Shown one piece after another: positions 8,490 to 17,688 of a stretch of DNA of 60,390 nt. The notes under the pieces were generated by a model, which did not search any database, was not told the DNA's origin, and was given only the letters and a program-made list of their open reading frames with translations. Position 1 is the stretch's first letter, and each line of letters opens with the position of its first letter. This DNA comes from Rhodoferax sp. (GTDB lineage: Bacteria > Pseudomonadota > Gammaproteobacteria > Burkholderiales > Burkholderiaceae_C), in NCBI GenBank assembly GCA_016790475.1, contig JAEUOX010000043.1:1-60390 (forward strand), given 5' to 3'. A program made the translations under genes and the position numbers.

Positions 8490-9493
8490 TTGGGTTTGAT
8501 CACCGACGCGGCAATGCTCTTGGTGTTCTTCTTGGTATCGGTCACCATGGTGTCGAACTGGAGGCGGACCTTCTCGGCCACCGACAGCTTCGTATAGCGG
8601 CGCTCGCCTTCCCGGCTGAGTTCCTTCTGCAAGGCAAACACCGATTGCGGGCGGGACAGCGGATCCAGCGCCATGCACCACTCGACGACCTCGATCAGGT
8701 TGTCGGAGTAGACCCCGCGCAGGCGGGTCAGGGCGGTGGCGATGCGGTCCTTCTCGACACGTTGGGGGGCCTCGTTCGGCGGGTAGCCCTGCATGCAGGC
8801 ATAGATGCACGCGCCGATCGCGTAGATGTCGGTCCAGGGCCCCATCGAGGAGTCGCGCCGGTACATCTCGGGGGCTGCAAAGCCAGGGGTGTACATCGGG
8901 CGGATGAAGTTGCCTTCCTTGCTGAGCACCTCGCGCGCGGCGCCAAAGTCGATCAGCACCGCCCGGTTGTCGTCGGTGATGAAGATGTTGGCCGGCTTGA
9001 TGTCAAGGTGCAGCATCTTGTGCTGGTGCACGATGCGCAGCCCGCGCAGGATCTCGTCGAACAGCGAGCGGATCGTCGATTCACGGAAGACCTTCTGCTG
9101 CTTCAGATCACGGGCCGTGATGATGAAGTCCTGCAGGGCAGCGCCCTCCAGGTAGTTCATGACCATGTAGACCGTCTCGTTCTCGCGGAAGAAGTTCATC
9201 ACGCTGACGACCGAGGGGTGCGAGATCTGTGCCAGCGCCCGGCCTTCCTCGAAGAAGCTCTTCAGACCGAGCCGGTACAGCGACAGCTTTTCGGAGGGCA
9301 CCGTCGGGGCGAGTTCCCCGGGGGCGCGGGTCGCCAGCGAAGCGGGCAGGTATTCCTTGACGGCCACCTGCTGGCCGTCGGCATCCAGCGCCAGGTACAC
9401 GACGCCGAATCCGCCGGCAGCCACTTTGCGGATAATGCGGTAACCGCCGATCATCGTGTCGGGCGGCAATGCGGCGGGTTTGGCCTTGGACAT
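8486..9493 (-). CDS. Ser/Thr protein kinase (Hanks type)
   Basis: A 335-residue eukaryotic-like kinase. Residues 18-50 hold the glycine-rich loop (AAGGFGVVY) and the VAIK-type lysine (VAVKEY, K46); the catalytic loop is HLDIKPANIF (an HLD rather than HRD variant, keeping Asp, Lys and Asn), the magnesium loop is IDFGAAR and the activation-segment end is FAAPEMY. There is no membrane helix or PASTA-like sensor domain; about 60 residues follow the kinase domain. The ATG at 9493 (MSKAKPAALPP) is chosen over a longer frame because it sits just before the domain. It is coupled by ATGA overlap to the PP2C gene and divergent from yicC. Confidence 0.92.
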   Translation of the reverse strand: MSKAKPAALPPDTMIGGYRIIRKVAAGGFGVVYLALDADGQQVAVKEYLPASLATRAPGELAPTVPSEKLSLYRLGLKSFFEEGRALAQISHPSVVSVMNFFRENETVYMVMNYLEGAALQDFIITARDLKQQKVFRESTIRSLFDEILRGLRIVHQHKMLHLDIKPANIFITDDNRAVLIDFGAAREVLSKEGNFIRPMYTPGFAAPEMYRRDSSMGPWTDIYAIGACIYACMQGYPPNEAPQRVEKDRIATALTRLRGVYSDNLIEVVEWCMALDPLSRPQSVFALQKELSREGERRYTKLSVAEKVRLQFDTMVTDTKKNTKSIAASVIKPK

Positions 9494-9576
9494 TCCTGAT
9501 CGGTGCTTGTTGAGGGCATCCAGGCCGGCCCTGGTCGGCGGCACGGGATGTTTCCATCACTTCGGGAAGCGACTTC

Positions 9577-10494
9577 ATGCCAGTTTACAGTATGACCGGC
9601 TACGCAGCGGTCCAGTCCAATGCCGGAAATGCACCCGTGCAGGGTGAAGCGAAAGCCCCCGGTCCCGGAGGCCTGGGCCTGGAAATCCGCTCGGTCAACA
9701 GCCGCTTTCTGGACCTGACGTTTCGGCTCCCGGAAGAACTGCGGCAGCAGGAGCCAGCCCTGCGCGAACTGCTCGGCCAGCAACTCAAGCGCGGCAAGGT
9801 GGAGGTCCGCGTAGCGATCGACACTGGCACAACGGGCCCGGTGGCGGACCCTTCAGCCCGCCTTCTTCAGCGCCTGTCCACCGTCCAGGACCATGTCCGG
9901 GCCTGGCTGCCCCAGGCCGAGCCGCTGCGGGTGGCGGATGTGCTGCGCATCGCCTCATTGGAGCAGATGCCCGGGCAGGAATGGGCCGCAGAAGTGCTGC
10001 CACTGGCTCAGAAGGGCGTGAAAGAGCTGATGCTGGCCCGCAAGCGCGAAGGCGCGCGGCTCGCCGCGGTGCTGCTGGAGCGTGTGGCCGAGATCCGCGC
10101 ACTCGCACAGCAGGCCGTGCCGCTGGTGCCACAGTTGGTGGCGCAGCAGCGTCAGCGTTTCCTGGAGCGCTGGAACGAGGCGATGACCGCTGGCTCCGGA
10201 ACCATCGCGCCGGAGCAAGCCCAGGACCGGGCTCTGGCCGAAGCCACCGCGTTCGCGATCCGGATCGATGTAGCCGAAGAGATCACCCGGCTCAACGCCC
10301 ACCTGGACGAGATCGAACGGCTGCTGCGCCAGGGTGGAGAGATCGGCAAACGGCTGGACTTTCTGATCCAGGAACTGCACCGCGAGGCCAACACGATGGG
10401 GGCCAAGTCCGCAGCGCTGTCGCTGACCCACCTGTCGGTGGACATGAAGGTGCTGATCGAGCAGATGCGCGAGCAGGTGCAGAACATCGAATAA
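9577..10494 (+). CDS. YicC-family endoribonuclease
   Basis: A 305-residue protein with both YicC signatures: the N-terminal MTGYAAV and [20 protein letters not shown], and the C-terminal DUF1732 stretch [17 protein letters not shown] ending in [12 protein letters not shown]. YicC proteins are stress-linked endoribonucleases in enterobacteria; the role in betaproteobacteria is less clear. The gene starts 83 bases from the divergent kinase gene, and its end is 28 bases from the end of the convergent metallo-hydrolase. Yic-C-like genes often stand close to gmk and rpoZ, as here. Length and start are normal. Confidence 0.92.
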   Translation: MPVYSMTGYAAVQSNAGNAPVQGEAKAPGPGGLGLEIRSVNSRFLDLTFRLPEELRQQEPALRELLGQQLKRGKVEVRVAIDTGTTGPVADPSARLLQRLSTVQDHVRAWLPQAEPLRVADVLRIASLEQMPGQEWAAEVLPLAQKGVKELMLARKREGARLAAVLLERVAEIRALAQQAVPLVPQLVAQQRQRFLERWNEAMTAGSGTIAPEQAQDRALAEATAFAIRIDVAEEITRLNAHLDEIERLLRQGGEIGKRLDFLIQELHREANTMGAKSAALSLTHLSVDMKVLIEQMREQVQNIE

Positions 10495-10522
10495 GCGACG
10501 CGCCCCGTCGTGGCGACGCTGC

Positions 10523-11596
10523 TCAGCGCCGCTGGTACCAGGCGACGCCGTGGTCGTCCAGAGTCACTCGTGCTTCGTCCCGGTGCACCAGATAGTTCAG
10601 GTGCGCCAAGCTCTCACCGGTGGCCATGCCGAGCAGATTGGGCTCGTTGCTGATCGGGCGGGCAAACAGTTCCGGAAACACGTCAATGGCGCGCCGCGGC
10701 TGCGCCAGCGATACGCGCAGCCTGTTCAGGGCCTCGTTCTGGCTTCGTTCAAGGTGGTTCAGCCGGGCATGCAGGCCACGGAAGGGCTCGTTGTGCGAGG
10801 GCAGCACCAGGACGTCGTCCGGCACTTCACGCCGCAGCTTGGCCAGGGACGACAGCCAGTCGCCCAGCGGATCGGCATCCGGTTCGGTCGGGAAGACCGA
10901 CACATTCGACGAGATCCGGGGCAGGACCTGATCGCCCGAGATGAACAGCTTGCGCGCCGGGCAGTGGAAGCAGGCGTGCTCCGGGGAATGGCCGTGGCCG
11001 ACGACGACGCGCCATTCCTGGCCGCCGATCAGGACCCGCTCGTCGTCGAACAGGCGGCGGTAGCTGTCCGGTATCGCGTGGACCAGCTTGCCGAAGCCGC
11101 CGAAGCGCGCACGGTAGTTCTCGATGGCCTCGTCATCCCAGCCGGCGCGCCGGTAGAACTGCACGCCATCGGACGGCACCTCGCGGCCGGTGTCCGCCAC
11201 CAGCACGCGGCACATCAGGTACTCCAGGCGCGTGATCCACAGCCGGCAGTCGAACTTGCGGGTCAGCCAGCCCGCCATGCCCATGTGATCGGGGTGCATG
11301 TGGGTCACGAAGACGCGGGTCAAGCCCTCGGGGCCCAACGCGCCGCCTGCGGCAAAGAGCGTCCGCCAGGCGGCGGCCGTCTCGCTGGTCTGCACACCGC
11401 TGTCGAACACCGCCCATCCGGTGTCGTCGCGAACGGCCCACAGGTTGATGTGCGCCAGCGCGAACGGCAGCGACATCCGCAGCCATTGCACACCGGGCGC
11501 AATCTGGTGCGCCTCGCCGGGCGCCGGAGGTGTTCCGCAGGGGTACTCCAGAACGGGTTTGCCGACGGGGTCGCTGACAAGGCTGTCGTCACTCAT
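10523..11596 (-). CDS. MBL-fold metallo-hydrolase
   Basis: A 357-residue metallo-beta-lactamase-fold hydrolase. The metal-binding motif is THMHPDHMG, followed by the downstream ligand histidine in [14 protein letters not shown] and the SGDQVLP aspartate, all conserved in the glyoxalase-II/LACTB2-type branch. The C-terminal 80 residues form the helical domain that follows the MBL domain in such proteins. Substrate cannot be read from sequence; thioester or nucleic-acid substrates are both possible. The ATG at 11596 is preferred over a TTG five codons earlier. It is divergent from gmk across a 114-base gap. Confidence 0.87.
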   Translation of the reverse strand: MSDDSLVSDPVGKPVLEYPCGTPPAPGEAHQIAPGVQWLRMSLPFALAHINLWAVRDDTGWAVFDSGVQTSETAAAWRTLFAAGGALGPEGLTRVFVTHMHPDHMGMAGWLTRKFDCRLWITRLEYLMCRVLVADTGREVPSDGVQFYRRAGWDDEAIENYRARFGGFGKLVHAIPDSYRRLFDDERVLIGGQEWRVVVGHGHSPEHACFHCPARKLFISGDQVLPRISSNVSVFPTEPDADPLGDWLSSLAKLRREVPDDVLVLPSHNEPFRGLHARLNHLERSQNEALNRLRVSLAQPRRAIDVFPELFARPISNEPNLLGMATGESLAHLNYLVHRDEARVTLDDHGVAWYQRR

Positions 11597-11710
11597 GGTG
11601 GGGGCACTCAAGCTGCAATCCGTCCATTGTGCGCCAGCCTTCCCCCTGGCGCGAGCAAGTGCGGGACAGCCCCCGCCCTACAATGCGACTCACCGTCACC
11701 GTACGCATTG

Positions 11711-12343
11711 ATGCCGCCGTTCATGGACTACCCAGGCAATCTTTTTGTTGTCGCAGCGCCCAGCGGAGCGGGCAAATCCAGCCTCGTGAAGGCCCTGCTC
11801 GAACTGGATTCCGTCGTCAAGCCGTCGGTGTCGCACACCACGCGGCCACCGCGCGGCCAGGAGATCCACGGCCGGGAGTACTACTTCGTCTCCCCCCAGG
11901 AGTTCGACACCATGGTGGCCCAGGACGGCTTCGTCGAATGGGCGCTCGTGCATGGCCACCGCTACGGGACGTCGCGCCAGGCGCTGGCCGAGCGCATGCA
12001 GGCGGGCTCCGACGTGGTGCTCGAGATCGACTTCCAGGGAGCCACCGCGATCAAGCGGGTCTTCACCAACGCGGTGCTGATCTTCATCCTGCCTCCGAGC
12101 TGGGAGGAACTGCAGTCGCGCCTGGAACGCCGCGGCGAGGACGCGGCCGCCACGATCGCGCTGCGCCTGCGCAATGCAGCACTGGAAGTGGCGCAGGTCG
12201 ACAAGTTCGACTTCGTTATAATCAATGATTCTTTTGACCGCGCATTGTTCGATCTCAAGGCGATCGTCCATGCCCAGCGGCTCCGGCTCGCAGCCCAGCG
12301 CCGCAGCCGTGCCGGGATCTTCGCGGCACTGAACATTTCCTAG
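11711..12343 (+). CDS. gmk: Guanylate kinase
   Basis: GMP to GDP kinase of 210 residues. It has the P-loop APSGAGKSS (16-24), the GMP-binding [34 protein letters not shown], and the EIDFQGA and ILPPS motifs of the family. ATG 11711 is used; a second ATG at 11723 (MDYPGN) is an equally possible start. It heads the conserved gmk-rpoZ-spoT order, which links GTP supply to the polymerase omega subunit and (p)ppGpp metabolism. Near its 3' end the codons GTT ATA ATC create a perfect TATAAT. Confidence 0.95.
   Translation: MPPFMDYPGNLFVVAAPSGAGKSSLVKALLELDSVVKPSVSHTTRPPRGQEIHGREYYFVSPQEFDTMVAQDGFVEWALVHGHRYGTSRQALAERMQAGSDVVLEIDFQGATAIKRVFTNAVLIFILPPSWEELQSRLERRGEDAAATIALRLRNAALEVAQVDKFDFVIINDSFDRALFDLKAIVHAQRLRLAAQRRSRAGIFAALNIS
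12217..12222 (+). promoter_or_regulatory. Possible internal promoter -10 element for rpoZ
   Basis: A perfect TATAAT lies inside the 3' end of gmk, 148 bases before the rpoZ start, made by a rare ATA isoleucine codon in an otherwise GC-rich gene. A convincing -35 box 16-18 bases upstream is not seen, so the call is tentative. Confidence 0.3.
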
Positions 12344-12369
12344 TTGCACCCGTTTTCACCGGAGTTTCC

Positions 12370-12573
12370 ATGGCCCGCATCACTGTCGAAGACTGCCTCG
12401 TCCAGATCCCGAACCGCTTTCAGCTCGTGCTGGCTGCGACCTACCGGGCCCGCATGCTGAGCCAGGGCCATGCGCCCAAGATCGAGAGCAAGAACAAGCC
12501 TGGCGTGACGGCACTGCGCGAAATCGCGGCCGGCAAGGTCGGGCTGGAAATGCTGAAGAAAGTCCCCCTCTGA
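12370..12573 (+). CDS. rpoZ: RNA polymerase omega subunit
   Basis: A 67-residue omega subunit beginning [24 protein letters not shown], the invariant family N-terminus, with the ARML and [12 protein letters not shown] segments that wrap the beta' C-terminus. Omega assists assembly of the polymerase and forms part of one ppGpp-binding site. It lies 26 bases after gmk and is followed at once by a strong intrinsic terminator, which separates it from spoT even though the gene order is conserved. Length matches betaproteobacterial omega proteins, which are shorter than the E. coli one. Confidence 0.96.
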   Translation: MARITVEDCLVQIPNRFQLVLAATYRARMLSQGHAPKIESKNKPGVTALREIAAGKVGLEMLKKVPL

Positions 12574-12593
12574 AGCCCTCCCGGCGACGAAAT

Positions 12594-12622
12594 ATGGCAC
12601 CTTGCGAGGTGCCATTTTTTTT
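12594..12622 (+). terminator. Rho-independent terminator after rpoZ
   Basis: The stem ATGGCACC / GGTGCCAT (12594-12601 and 12608-12615) with loop TTGCGA is followed by a run of eight T. It ends the gmk-rpoZ transcript 21 bases after the rpoZ stop. Confidence 0.9.
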
Positions 12623-12661
12623 GCACCGCTCGGTCCAGACATCGCGCGCTATATTCGAGGG

Positions 12662-14926
12662 GTGAGCGACCCGATCAGCCCGCCCCAGTTGCCTGCCAAG
12701 CGCCCCCGCAAGGGCCCTGCCAACGCATCGATCAGCCCTGCCGCGGCGAATGCGGCTGCGGCCAGCTTCAAGGCGCTGACATCCAAACTTGACTATCTGC
12801 CGGCCGGTGACATCGAGAAGATCCGGCAGGCCTACAAGTTCGCGGATGAAGCGCACCTGGGGCAACTGCGCAACAGCGGCGAACCCTACATCACGCACCC
12901 GATCGCGGTGGCTGCGCAATGCGCGGACTGGAAACTCGACGCGCAGGCCCTGATGGCGGCCCTGCTGCACGACGCCCTTGAAGACTGCGGCGTGACCAAG
13001 GTGGAGCTCATCGAACGCTTCGGGTCGCAGGTGGCGGACCTGGTCGATGGGCTCACCAAGCTCGACAAGCTGCATTTCACGACGCGCGAAGAAAACCAGG
13101 CGGAGTCGTTTCGCAAGATGTTGCTGGCCATGGCCCGAGATGTCAGAGTGATCCTGATCAAGCTGGCCGACCGCTCTCACAACATGCGCACGCTGGCGGA
13201 TGTGTCGCGCGAGAAGTGGGGGCGCATCTCGTCCGAAACCCTGGACATCTATGCGCCGATTGCGCACCGGCTCGGCCTGAACCAGATCTATCGGGAACTG
13301 CAGGACCTGTCCTTCGCCTATCTGTACCCGTGGCGCAATGCGATTCTTGCCAAGGCCGTCGAGAAATCGCGCAGTCGTCGGCGCGACCTGATCCAGAAGG
13401 TGCATCGCGAACTGGAGGCGGCATTTGCCACCGCCGGCATCGCAATTCGCATTGCCGGGCGCGAGAAGTCGGTGTATTCGATCTATCGCAAGATGCTCCA
13501 GAAGCATCTGAGCTTTGCGCAGGTGACCGACATCTACGGATTTCGCCTCATCGTCCCCTCGCTGCTGGACTGCTACACGGCATTGGGCACGCTGCACCAG
13601 CTTTACAAGCCGGTTCCGGGACGCTTCAAGGACCACATCGCGATCGCGAAGCTCAATGGGTACCAGTCGCTGCACACCACGCTGGTCGGTCCGTCCGGCG
13701 TGAACATCGAGTTCCAGCTACGTACCGAATCCATGCACCTGGTCGCGGAGTCGGGCGTGGCCGCGCACTGGCTGTACAAGGCCCGGAACCCGGAAGCGGC
13801 CAACTCCGAGCGACTGGGCAACCAGTGGCTGCAGTCCCTGCTCGACATCCAGCGCGAAACCGGCGATGCGGCGGAGTTCTGGGACCACGTCAAGGTGGAC
13901 CTGTACCCGGATGCGGTCTATGTGTTCACGCCCAAGAGCCAGATCCTGTCCTTGCCACGCGGGGCCACCGTGGTCGACTTCGCCTATGCGATCCACAGCA
14001 ACGTGGGGGACCGCACGATGGCGGCACGCATCAATGGCGAGCAGGTCCCCTTGCGGACCGAGCTCAAGAACGGCGACGTGGTGGAGGTGGTGACCGCCCC
14101 GCTGTCGAGCCCGAATCCCGCCTGGCTGAGCTTCGTGCGCACGGGCCGGGCACGCTCCAAGATCCGCCATCACCTGAAGACGCTGGCCCACGCGGAGTCC
14201 GAGAGCTTCGGCAAGAAGCTGCTGGCCCAGGCCCTGCGGGCCGAAGGCATCGAACGGTTCCCGGAGGACGATCCGGCGCATCAGGTGGTCTGGGAGCGGC
14301 TGCTGCGGTTCTCCGGCAACCGGTCACGCTCCGAACTGCTGATCGACATCGGTCTGGGCAAGCGCATCGCCACGATCGTGGCCAAGCGGCTGGTCACGCT
14401 GCTGTCGGAAGAGACGGGCGAGAAGCCGGATGCCTTGCTGCTGACCCGGGAGCGCTTCACGGCGCAGGACTCGCTGGCGCAAGGCGTCGTGACGCTGGAC
14501 GGCAGCGAGAACGCGTCCGTGCACTACTCCAGCTGTTGCCGGCCGATACCCGGTGACGCGATCGTCGGCTATCTCGGTCGGGGCGAAGGCTTGGTGGTAC
14601 ACACTGCGGAGTGCCCTGTCGCGAGCAAGCTGCAAGCCAAGGACAGCGAGCGCTTCATCGCCGTGGATTGGGCCGATGAGCCAGTCCGTCCGTTCGAGGT
14701 GCAAGTGCTGGCCTCGGTCGTCAACGGCAAGGGCGTCCTGGCGCGGGTGGCCGCGGCACTCGCCAATGCGGAAGCAGACATCACGCACATCGACATGGGG
14801 CAGGATGGCGCACAGGACGCCACCGACCTGCGCTTCGTGATCGCGGTACGCGACCGCGCCCATCTGGATGTCGCGTTGCGCAATTTGCGCCGGACGGCGT
14901 CCGTGTTGCGCGCGGAGCGCACCTAG
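12662..14926 (+). CDS. spoT: Bifunctional (p)ppGpp synthetase/hydrolase, RelA/SpoT family
   Basis: A 754-residue long RSH enzyme that makes and degrades (p)ppGpp. In order it has the HD hydrolase domain with intact AALLHDALED, the synthetase domain (REKSVYSIYRKM, TDIYGFRLIV, NGYQSLHTT), the TGS domain beginning YPDAVYVFTPKSQI, a central cysteine motif SSCCRPIPGD, and a C-terminal ACT domain (VNGKGVLARVAAALANAEADI). Intact HD residues support hydrolase activity, so SpoT fits better than RelA. A GTG at 12662 with GAGG upstream gives the expected start; the open frame back to 12602 overlaps the terminator and is ignored. The 3' end overlaps the convergent greB end by four bases. Confidence 0.93.
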   Translation: MSDPISPPQLPAKRPRKGPANASISPAAANAAAASFKALTSKLDYLPAGDIEKIRQAYKFADEAHLGQLRNSGEPYITHPIAVAAQCADWKLDAQALMAALLHDALEDCGVTKVELIERFGSQVADLVDGLTKLDKLHFTTREENQAESFRKMLLAMARDVRVILIKLADRSHNMRTLADVSREKWGRISSETLDIYAPIAHRLGLNQIYRELQDLSFAYLYPWRNAILAKAVEKSRSRRRDLIQKVHRELEAAFATAGIAIRIAGREKSVYSIYRKMLQKHLSFAQVTDIYGFRLIVPSLLDCYTALGTLHQLYKPVPGRFKDHIAIAKLNGYQSLHTTLVGPSGVNIEFQLRTESMHLVAESGVAAHWLYKARNPEAANSERLGNQWLQSLLDIQRETGDAAEFWDHVKVDLYPDAVYVFTPKSQILSLPRGATVVDFAYAIHSNVGDRTMAARINGEQVPLRTELKNGDVVEVVTAPLSSPNPAWLSFVRTGRARSKIRHHLKTLAHAESESFGKKLLAQALRAEGIERFPEDDPAHQVVWERLLRFSGNRSRSELLIDIGLGKRIATIVAKRLVTLLSEETGEKPDALLLTRERFTAQDSLAQGVVTLDGSENASVHYSSCCRPIPGDAIVGYLGRGEGLVVHTAECPVASKLQAKDSERFIAVDWADEPVRPFEVQVLASVVNGKGVLARVAAALANAEADITHIDMGQDGAQDATDLRFVIAVRDRAHLDVALRNLRRTASVLRAERT

Positions 14927-15489
14927 GGAGTCGCTGCCTTTTCGGGATAGTCGACCCGCAGCACCTCGATCTCCATCGTGCCAGCCGGCGTGACGAGGCT
15001 GAGGACATCACCGACCCGCGCCTTCAGCAAGGTTCTGGCAACCGGTGACACCCAGGTCACCTCACCCCGGGCACTGTCGGCCTCATCGATGCCGAGAATG
15101 GTCACGACCCGCTGGACGTCGAGCTCATCGACATAGGTGACGGTTGCTCCAAAGAAGATCTGGTCATTGCCGTGGTGGACTGCCGGGTCGGTGACTTCCG
15201 CAATTTCCAGCCGCTTGGTCAGAAACCGGATGCGGCGGTCGATCTCCCGCAGGCGCTTCTTGCCGTACAGGTAATCACCGTTCTCGGAGCGGTCGCCGTT
15301 GCTGGCAGCCCAGTGCACGACCTCGACAACCCTGGGCCGTTCGTTGTCGATCAGGTCCAGCAGTTCCGCCCGCAGGCGGGCGTACCCGGCAGGGGTGATG
15401 TAGTTCTTGCCATTGCCCGGCAACGGGGGCAAGGGCACGTCCTCATCGTCTCCTGCGTCTTCGGACTCTCTGGTAAAAGCCTTGCTCAT
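14923..15489 (-). CDS. greB: Transcription elongation factor GreB
   Basis: A 188-residue Gre factor that stimulates RNA cleavage in backtracked polymerase. The coiled-coil tip NGDRSENGDYLYGKKRLREIDRR carries the acidic residues that reach the active site, and the basic, GreB-type RRIRFLTKRLE follows. The C-terminal FKBP-like domain begins near GATVTYVDEL. About 22 acidic residues precede the usual N-terminus (ESEDAGDDEDV). It is convergent with spoT and lies directly downstream of the tRNA-Arg gene on the same strand. Confidence 0.94.
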   Translation of the reverse strand: MSKAFTRESEDAGDDEDVPLPPLPGNGKNYITPAGYARLRAELLDLIDNERPRVVEVVHWAASNGDRSENGDYLYGKKRLREIDRRIRFLTKRLEIAEVTDPAVHHGNDQIFFGATVTYVDELDVQRVVTILGIDEADSARGEVTWVSPVARTLLKARVGDVLSLVTPAGTMEIEVLRVDYPEKAATP

Positions 15490-15545
15490 GGGATGTCGGA
15501 CGGATCGCGCGCGCGAGTTCTGCCAACGGGGTGCGCCGGCAATGG

Positions 15546-15581
15546 AAAAGGGCCTGCGCCTTGTTCGGACGCAAGCCCTTT
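15546..15581 (-). terminator. Probable terminator downstream of tRNA-Arg
   Basis: On the minus strand a 7-bp stem AAAGGGC/GCCCTTT, extended past one mismatch by TGCG/CGCA, encloses an 11-base loop and ends in TTTT. It begins eight bases after the tRNA 3' end, between the tRNA and greB. Confidence 0.55.
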
Positions 15582-15588
15582 GCCTGAT

Positions 15589-15665
15589 TGGTGCGGCTGG
15601 CAGGAATTGAACCCACGACCCCTTGGTTCGTAGCCAAGTACTCTATCCAACTGAGCTACAGCCGC
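15589..15665 (-). tRNA. tRNA-Arg (anticodon ACG)
   Basis: A complete 77-base cloverleaf on the minus strand. Acceptor arms GCGGCTG and CAGCCGC pair fully, the anticodon stem CTTGG/CCAAG encloses the loop CTACGAA with anticodon ACG, the T arm contains GGTTCAATTCC, and the 3' CCA is encoded. The ACG anticodon would be read as ICG after deamination. Confidence 0.95.
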
Positions 15666-15700
15666 GCAAGACCGAGATTCTAGCACCACAAAATCATGGC

Positions 15701-16726
15701 TCAGGCCCGGCCGGTGTTTTCAGGCCGCAGGCGCAACCAGGATTTGCGCAGAAGGTGTGGCAGCAACAAGCGCATCGGCATCTTCATCCAATGGGAATAG
15801 GCCAGCACGAGTGTGTCGGAGGCTACGCCCCACACCGATGGTGTGGCCCCGTTCGCCTCCCGTGCCGAACGCAGGATGCTGCGCTGCAGCCAGTCCGACG
15901 GGACCCGACCGCCGGGCTGGAACAAGCCCCGGGCGACCGCGGTCGCCGTCGCAACATGGGCTCCAACACCCAACTGTTCGGCGCGCGAAGCCAGTCCCTC
16001 CCGGCTGGACTCCGTCGGGTAATGCTGTTGCAGGAGCAGATGCAGGTCCAACAGGTCACGCAGCAGCTTCTTGGGCTCGCCCTCCTGCAGCAGGTGCAGG
16101 CAGCAGTGCACCACACGATCGGCAGCGCACAGCACGTAGACGCCTGGCTGCACCTCCACCCGGCTCGCCATCAGTGGGCCCGGATTCACATGGCAGCGTG
16201 AAACCGGCGGATTGATCGCATGGTGCAGATCCACCACGGTATGGCGCCGGACATGCTCCATCGGCGGCACTTCGTGCATCCAGTCCCGGTAGTAGGCGGC
16301 GTCATAGTCGTTGACACGGCCAGGTTTCCAGCCAGCGCCGAACAGCGCGCTCTCGGTCGCCGCCAGCTGCGCGCGGGGCACCAGCAGGTCCACATCCGAG
16401 AAGAGCCGTCCCTCGCCGTTGACGTCTCCGCCGGCCGCATAGGCACAGCCCTTGAGCAGGGTCAGAGGGATGTCCGGATCCACGGCTCGGCGAATCGCGT
16501 TGACTTCCCACAGGGCCGCCAGCCTGCGCTGCCGCGCAGTCAAAGCAGCAAGCTCCAGATGGCGCCTGACGGCGGCGGGCGCCATATCGGTACATCCAGC
16601 ACGATGCATCAGCGCGGACAGTTGCCCGAGCACCTGCGCCCGCCGGCCCACCTCCACGACGGCATGCCATTGCGCATCACGCAGGGACGCTGCACGACGC
16701 GGGTCGGCGAGCAACTCGATCAACAC
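15701..16726 (-). CDS. Nucleotidyltransferase-family protein of the HprK-related cassette
   Basis: A protein of about 341 residues resembling the NTP_transf_5 family (PF14907). The polymerase-beta-like motif is visible as LLKGCAYAAGG followed by GEGRLFSDVDLLVPRAQL, where S-D-V-D gives the metal-binding aspartates. A later segment VVDLHHAINPP supplies the third conserved acidic strand, and the C-terminal half is helical with VHCCLHLLQEG. The start is uncertain: GTG 16726 lies just before the conserved sequence and overlaps the kinase stop by seven bases, but GTG 16738 and TTG 16753 are in frame. It is the last gene of a four-gene unit with the HprK-related kinase. The acceptor of the nucleotide is unknown. 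Confidence 0.78.
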   Translation of the reverse strand: MLIELLADPRRAASLRDAQWHAVVEVGRRAQVLGQLSALMHRAGCTDMAPAAVRRHLELAALTARQRRLAALWEVNAIRRAVDPDIPLTLLKGCAYAAGGDVNGEGRLFSDVDLLVPRAQLAATESALFGAGWKPGRVNDYDAAYYRDWMHEVPPMEHVRRHTVVDLHHAINPPVSRCHVNPGPLMASRVEVQPGVYVLCAADRVVHCCLHLLQEGEPKKLLRDLLDLHLLLQQHYPTESSREGLASRAEQLGVGAHVATATAVARGLFQPGGRVPSDWLQRSILRSAREANGATPSVWGVASDTLVLAYSHWMKMPMRLLLPHLLRKSWLRLRPENTGRA

Positions 16727-17643
16727 TCTGGAATGCACGTGGAATTGACCCAATCGACAATCGAGTCCAGATCACCGTACTCGACCGCATAGCATTTCGC
16801 ACCCGCGATCGCCCGGGCCAGTGCCTCGAACCCCTCAGCGCCCAGCAGTCCGATATTGAATGTGTTGTCCATCAGTTCGGCCAGTGCCACGGCACGCGGC
16901 AATGGCTCGTACACCAGTGAGGTCCCTGCCTTGAATTTCGGGAACACCAGAAATCCGACCGGAACCGTCTCTCCGACACTTCGAACCGCCGCCGTCGGTG
17001 GCCGTGCATAGGCGATGGAGCCTTTGTGGGTGTCTTCGATGGGGTCCGTGATGTCGGCTGCCGGAAAGGCCTTGCGGATCAGGTCGATCGAAGTGCCTTT
17101 GAGGCTCACCGGCCGGGGCACGGGCTGAACCTGTCCGTCGGCGTGCGCGATGATGGTCAGTTCGTCGGACAGGATGCGCCAGTCGCCCAATGCCAGCGCA
17201 GCACACAAGGTGCTCTTGCCGGATCCGGGCTGACCCGGCAGCACCAGCGCCAAGCCGTTGCGCTCGACAACAGCGGAGTGAATGACGGTGTGCATGCCGC
17301 TGGCCGTGGCAACGCACCAGTTCAGACCCCATTCGAACAGCGGGTGGGCTTGCGTGATCGGGAGTGGCGGGAAGGGCGTCGAGCCTTCCCAGTCGAATTC
17401 CACCTTCCAGGCGCGCCAGGGGAACTCCCGCTTTCGCATCAGGTTGATGCGGAAATCGAAAAAGCCGGTGGCATCCGGGTCACAAAGGAAATCTCTGTAG
17501 AGAAGGTGCAATGGCGCCGTCAGTTGCCCGGTATCTGAACGAATCAGCGCACGGAAGCTACCGATCTCCAGGCCCAGCCCGGCTCCCGCCAGGCATCGGG
17601 AGACCTGATCGTCACTGAGCGAACCCAACAAGATGCCGGACAT
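16720..17643 (-). CDS. HprK-related kinase A
   Basis: A 307-residue P-loop protein related to the kinase domain of HPr kinase/phosphorylase. The Walker A motif GQPGSGKST is at 137-145 and ILSDELTII (157-165) matches the acidic strand that follows in HprK-type kinases; VPRPVSLKG and VGFLVFPKF are also typical of the related family. The N-terminal 120 residues do not resemble the HprK N-terminal domain. From memory, TIGRFAM defines an HprK-related kinase A found with a PqqD-like protein and a nucleotidyltransferase, which is exactly this neighbourhood. It is not canonical HprK: the C-terminal K3-type loop is not evident. ATG 17643 is chosen since the frame above it has no conserved sequence. 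Phosphoacceptor unknown. Confidence 0.83.
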   Translation of the reverse strand: MSGILLGSLSDDQVSRCLAGAGLGLEIGSFRALIRSDTGQLTAPLHLLYRDFLCDPDATGFFDFRINLMRKREFPWRAWKVEFDWEGSTPFPPLPITQAHPLFEWGLNWCVATASGMHTVIHSAVVERNGLALVLPGQPGSGKSTLCAALALGDWRILSDELTIIAHADGQVQPVPRPVSLKGTSIDLIRKAFPAADITDPIEDTHKGSIAYARPPTAAVRSVGETVPVGFLVFPKFKAGTSLVYEPLPRAVALAELMDNTFNIGLLGAEGFEALARAIAGAKCYAVEYGDLDSIVDWVNSTCIPEC

Positions 17644-17688
17644 CCGGTGATTGTGCCGGCAAATTCGGCACGGCCTCACGCTGCCCGA

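Noticed and set aside
11679-11684. TACAAT as a gmk -10 box
   Set aside because: The hexamer is plausible but there is no acceptable -35 at 16-18 bases, so no promoter was listed.
14923-14926. Convergent 4-base overlap of spoT and greB
   Set aside because: Such overlaps recur here (for example 53736-53739) and reflect compact coding rather than special regulation.
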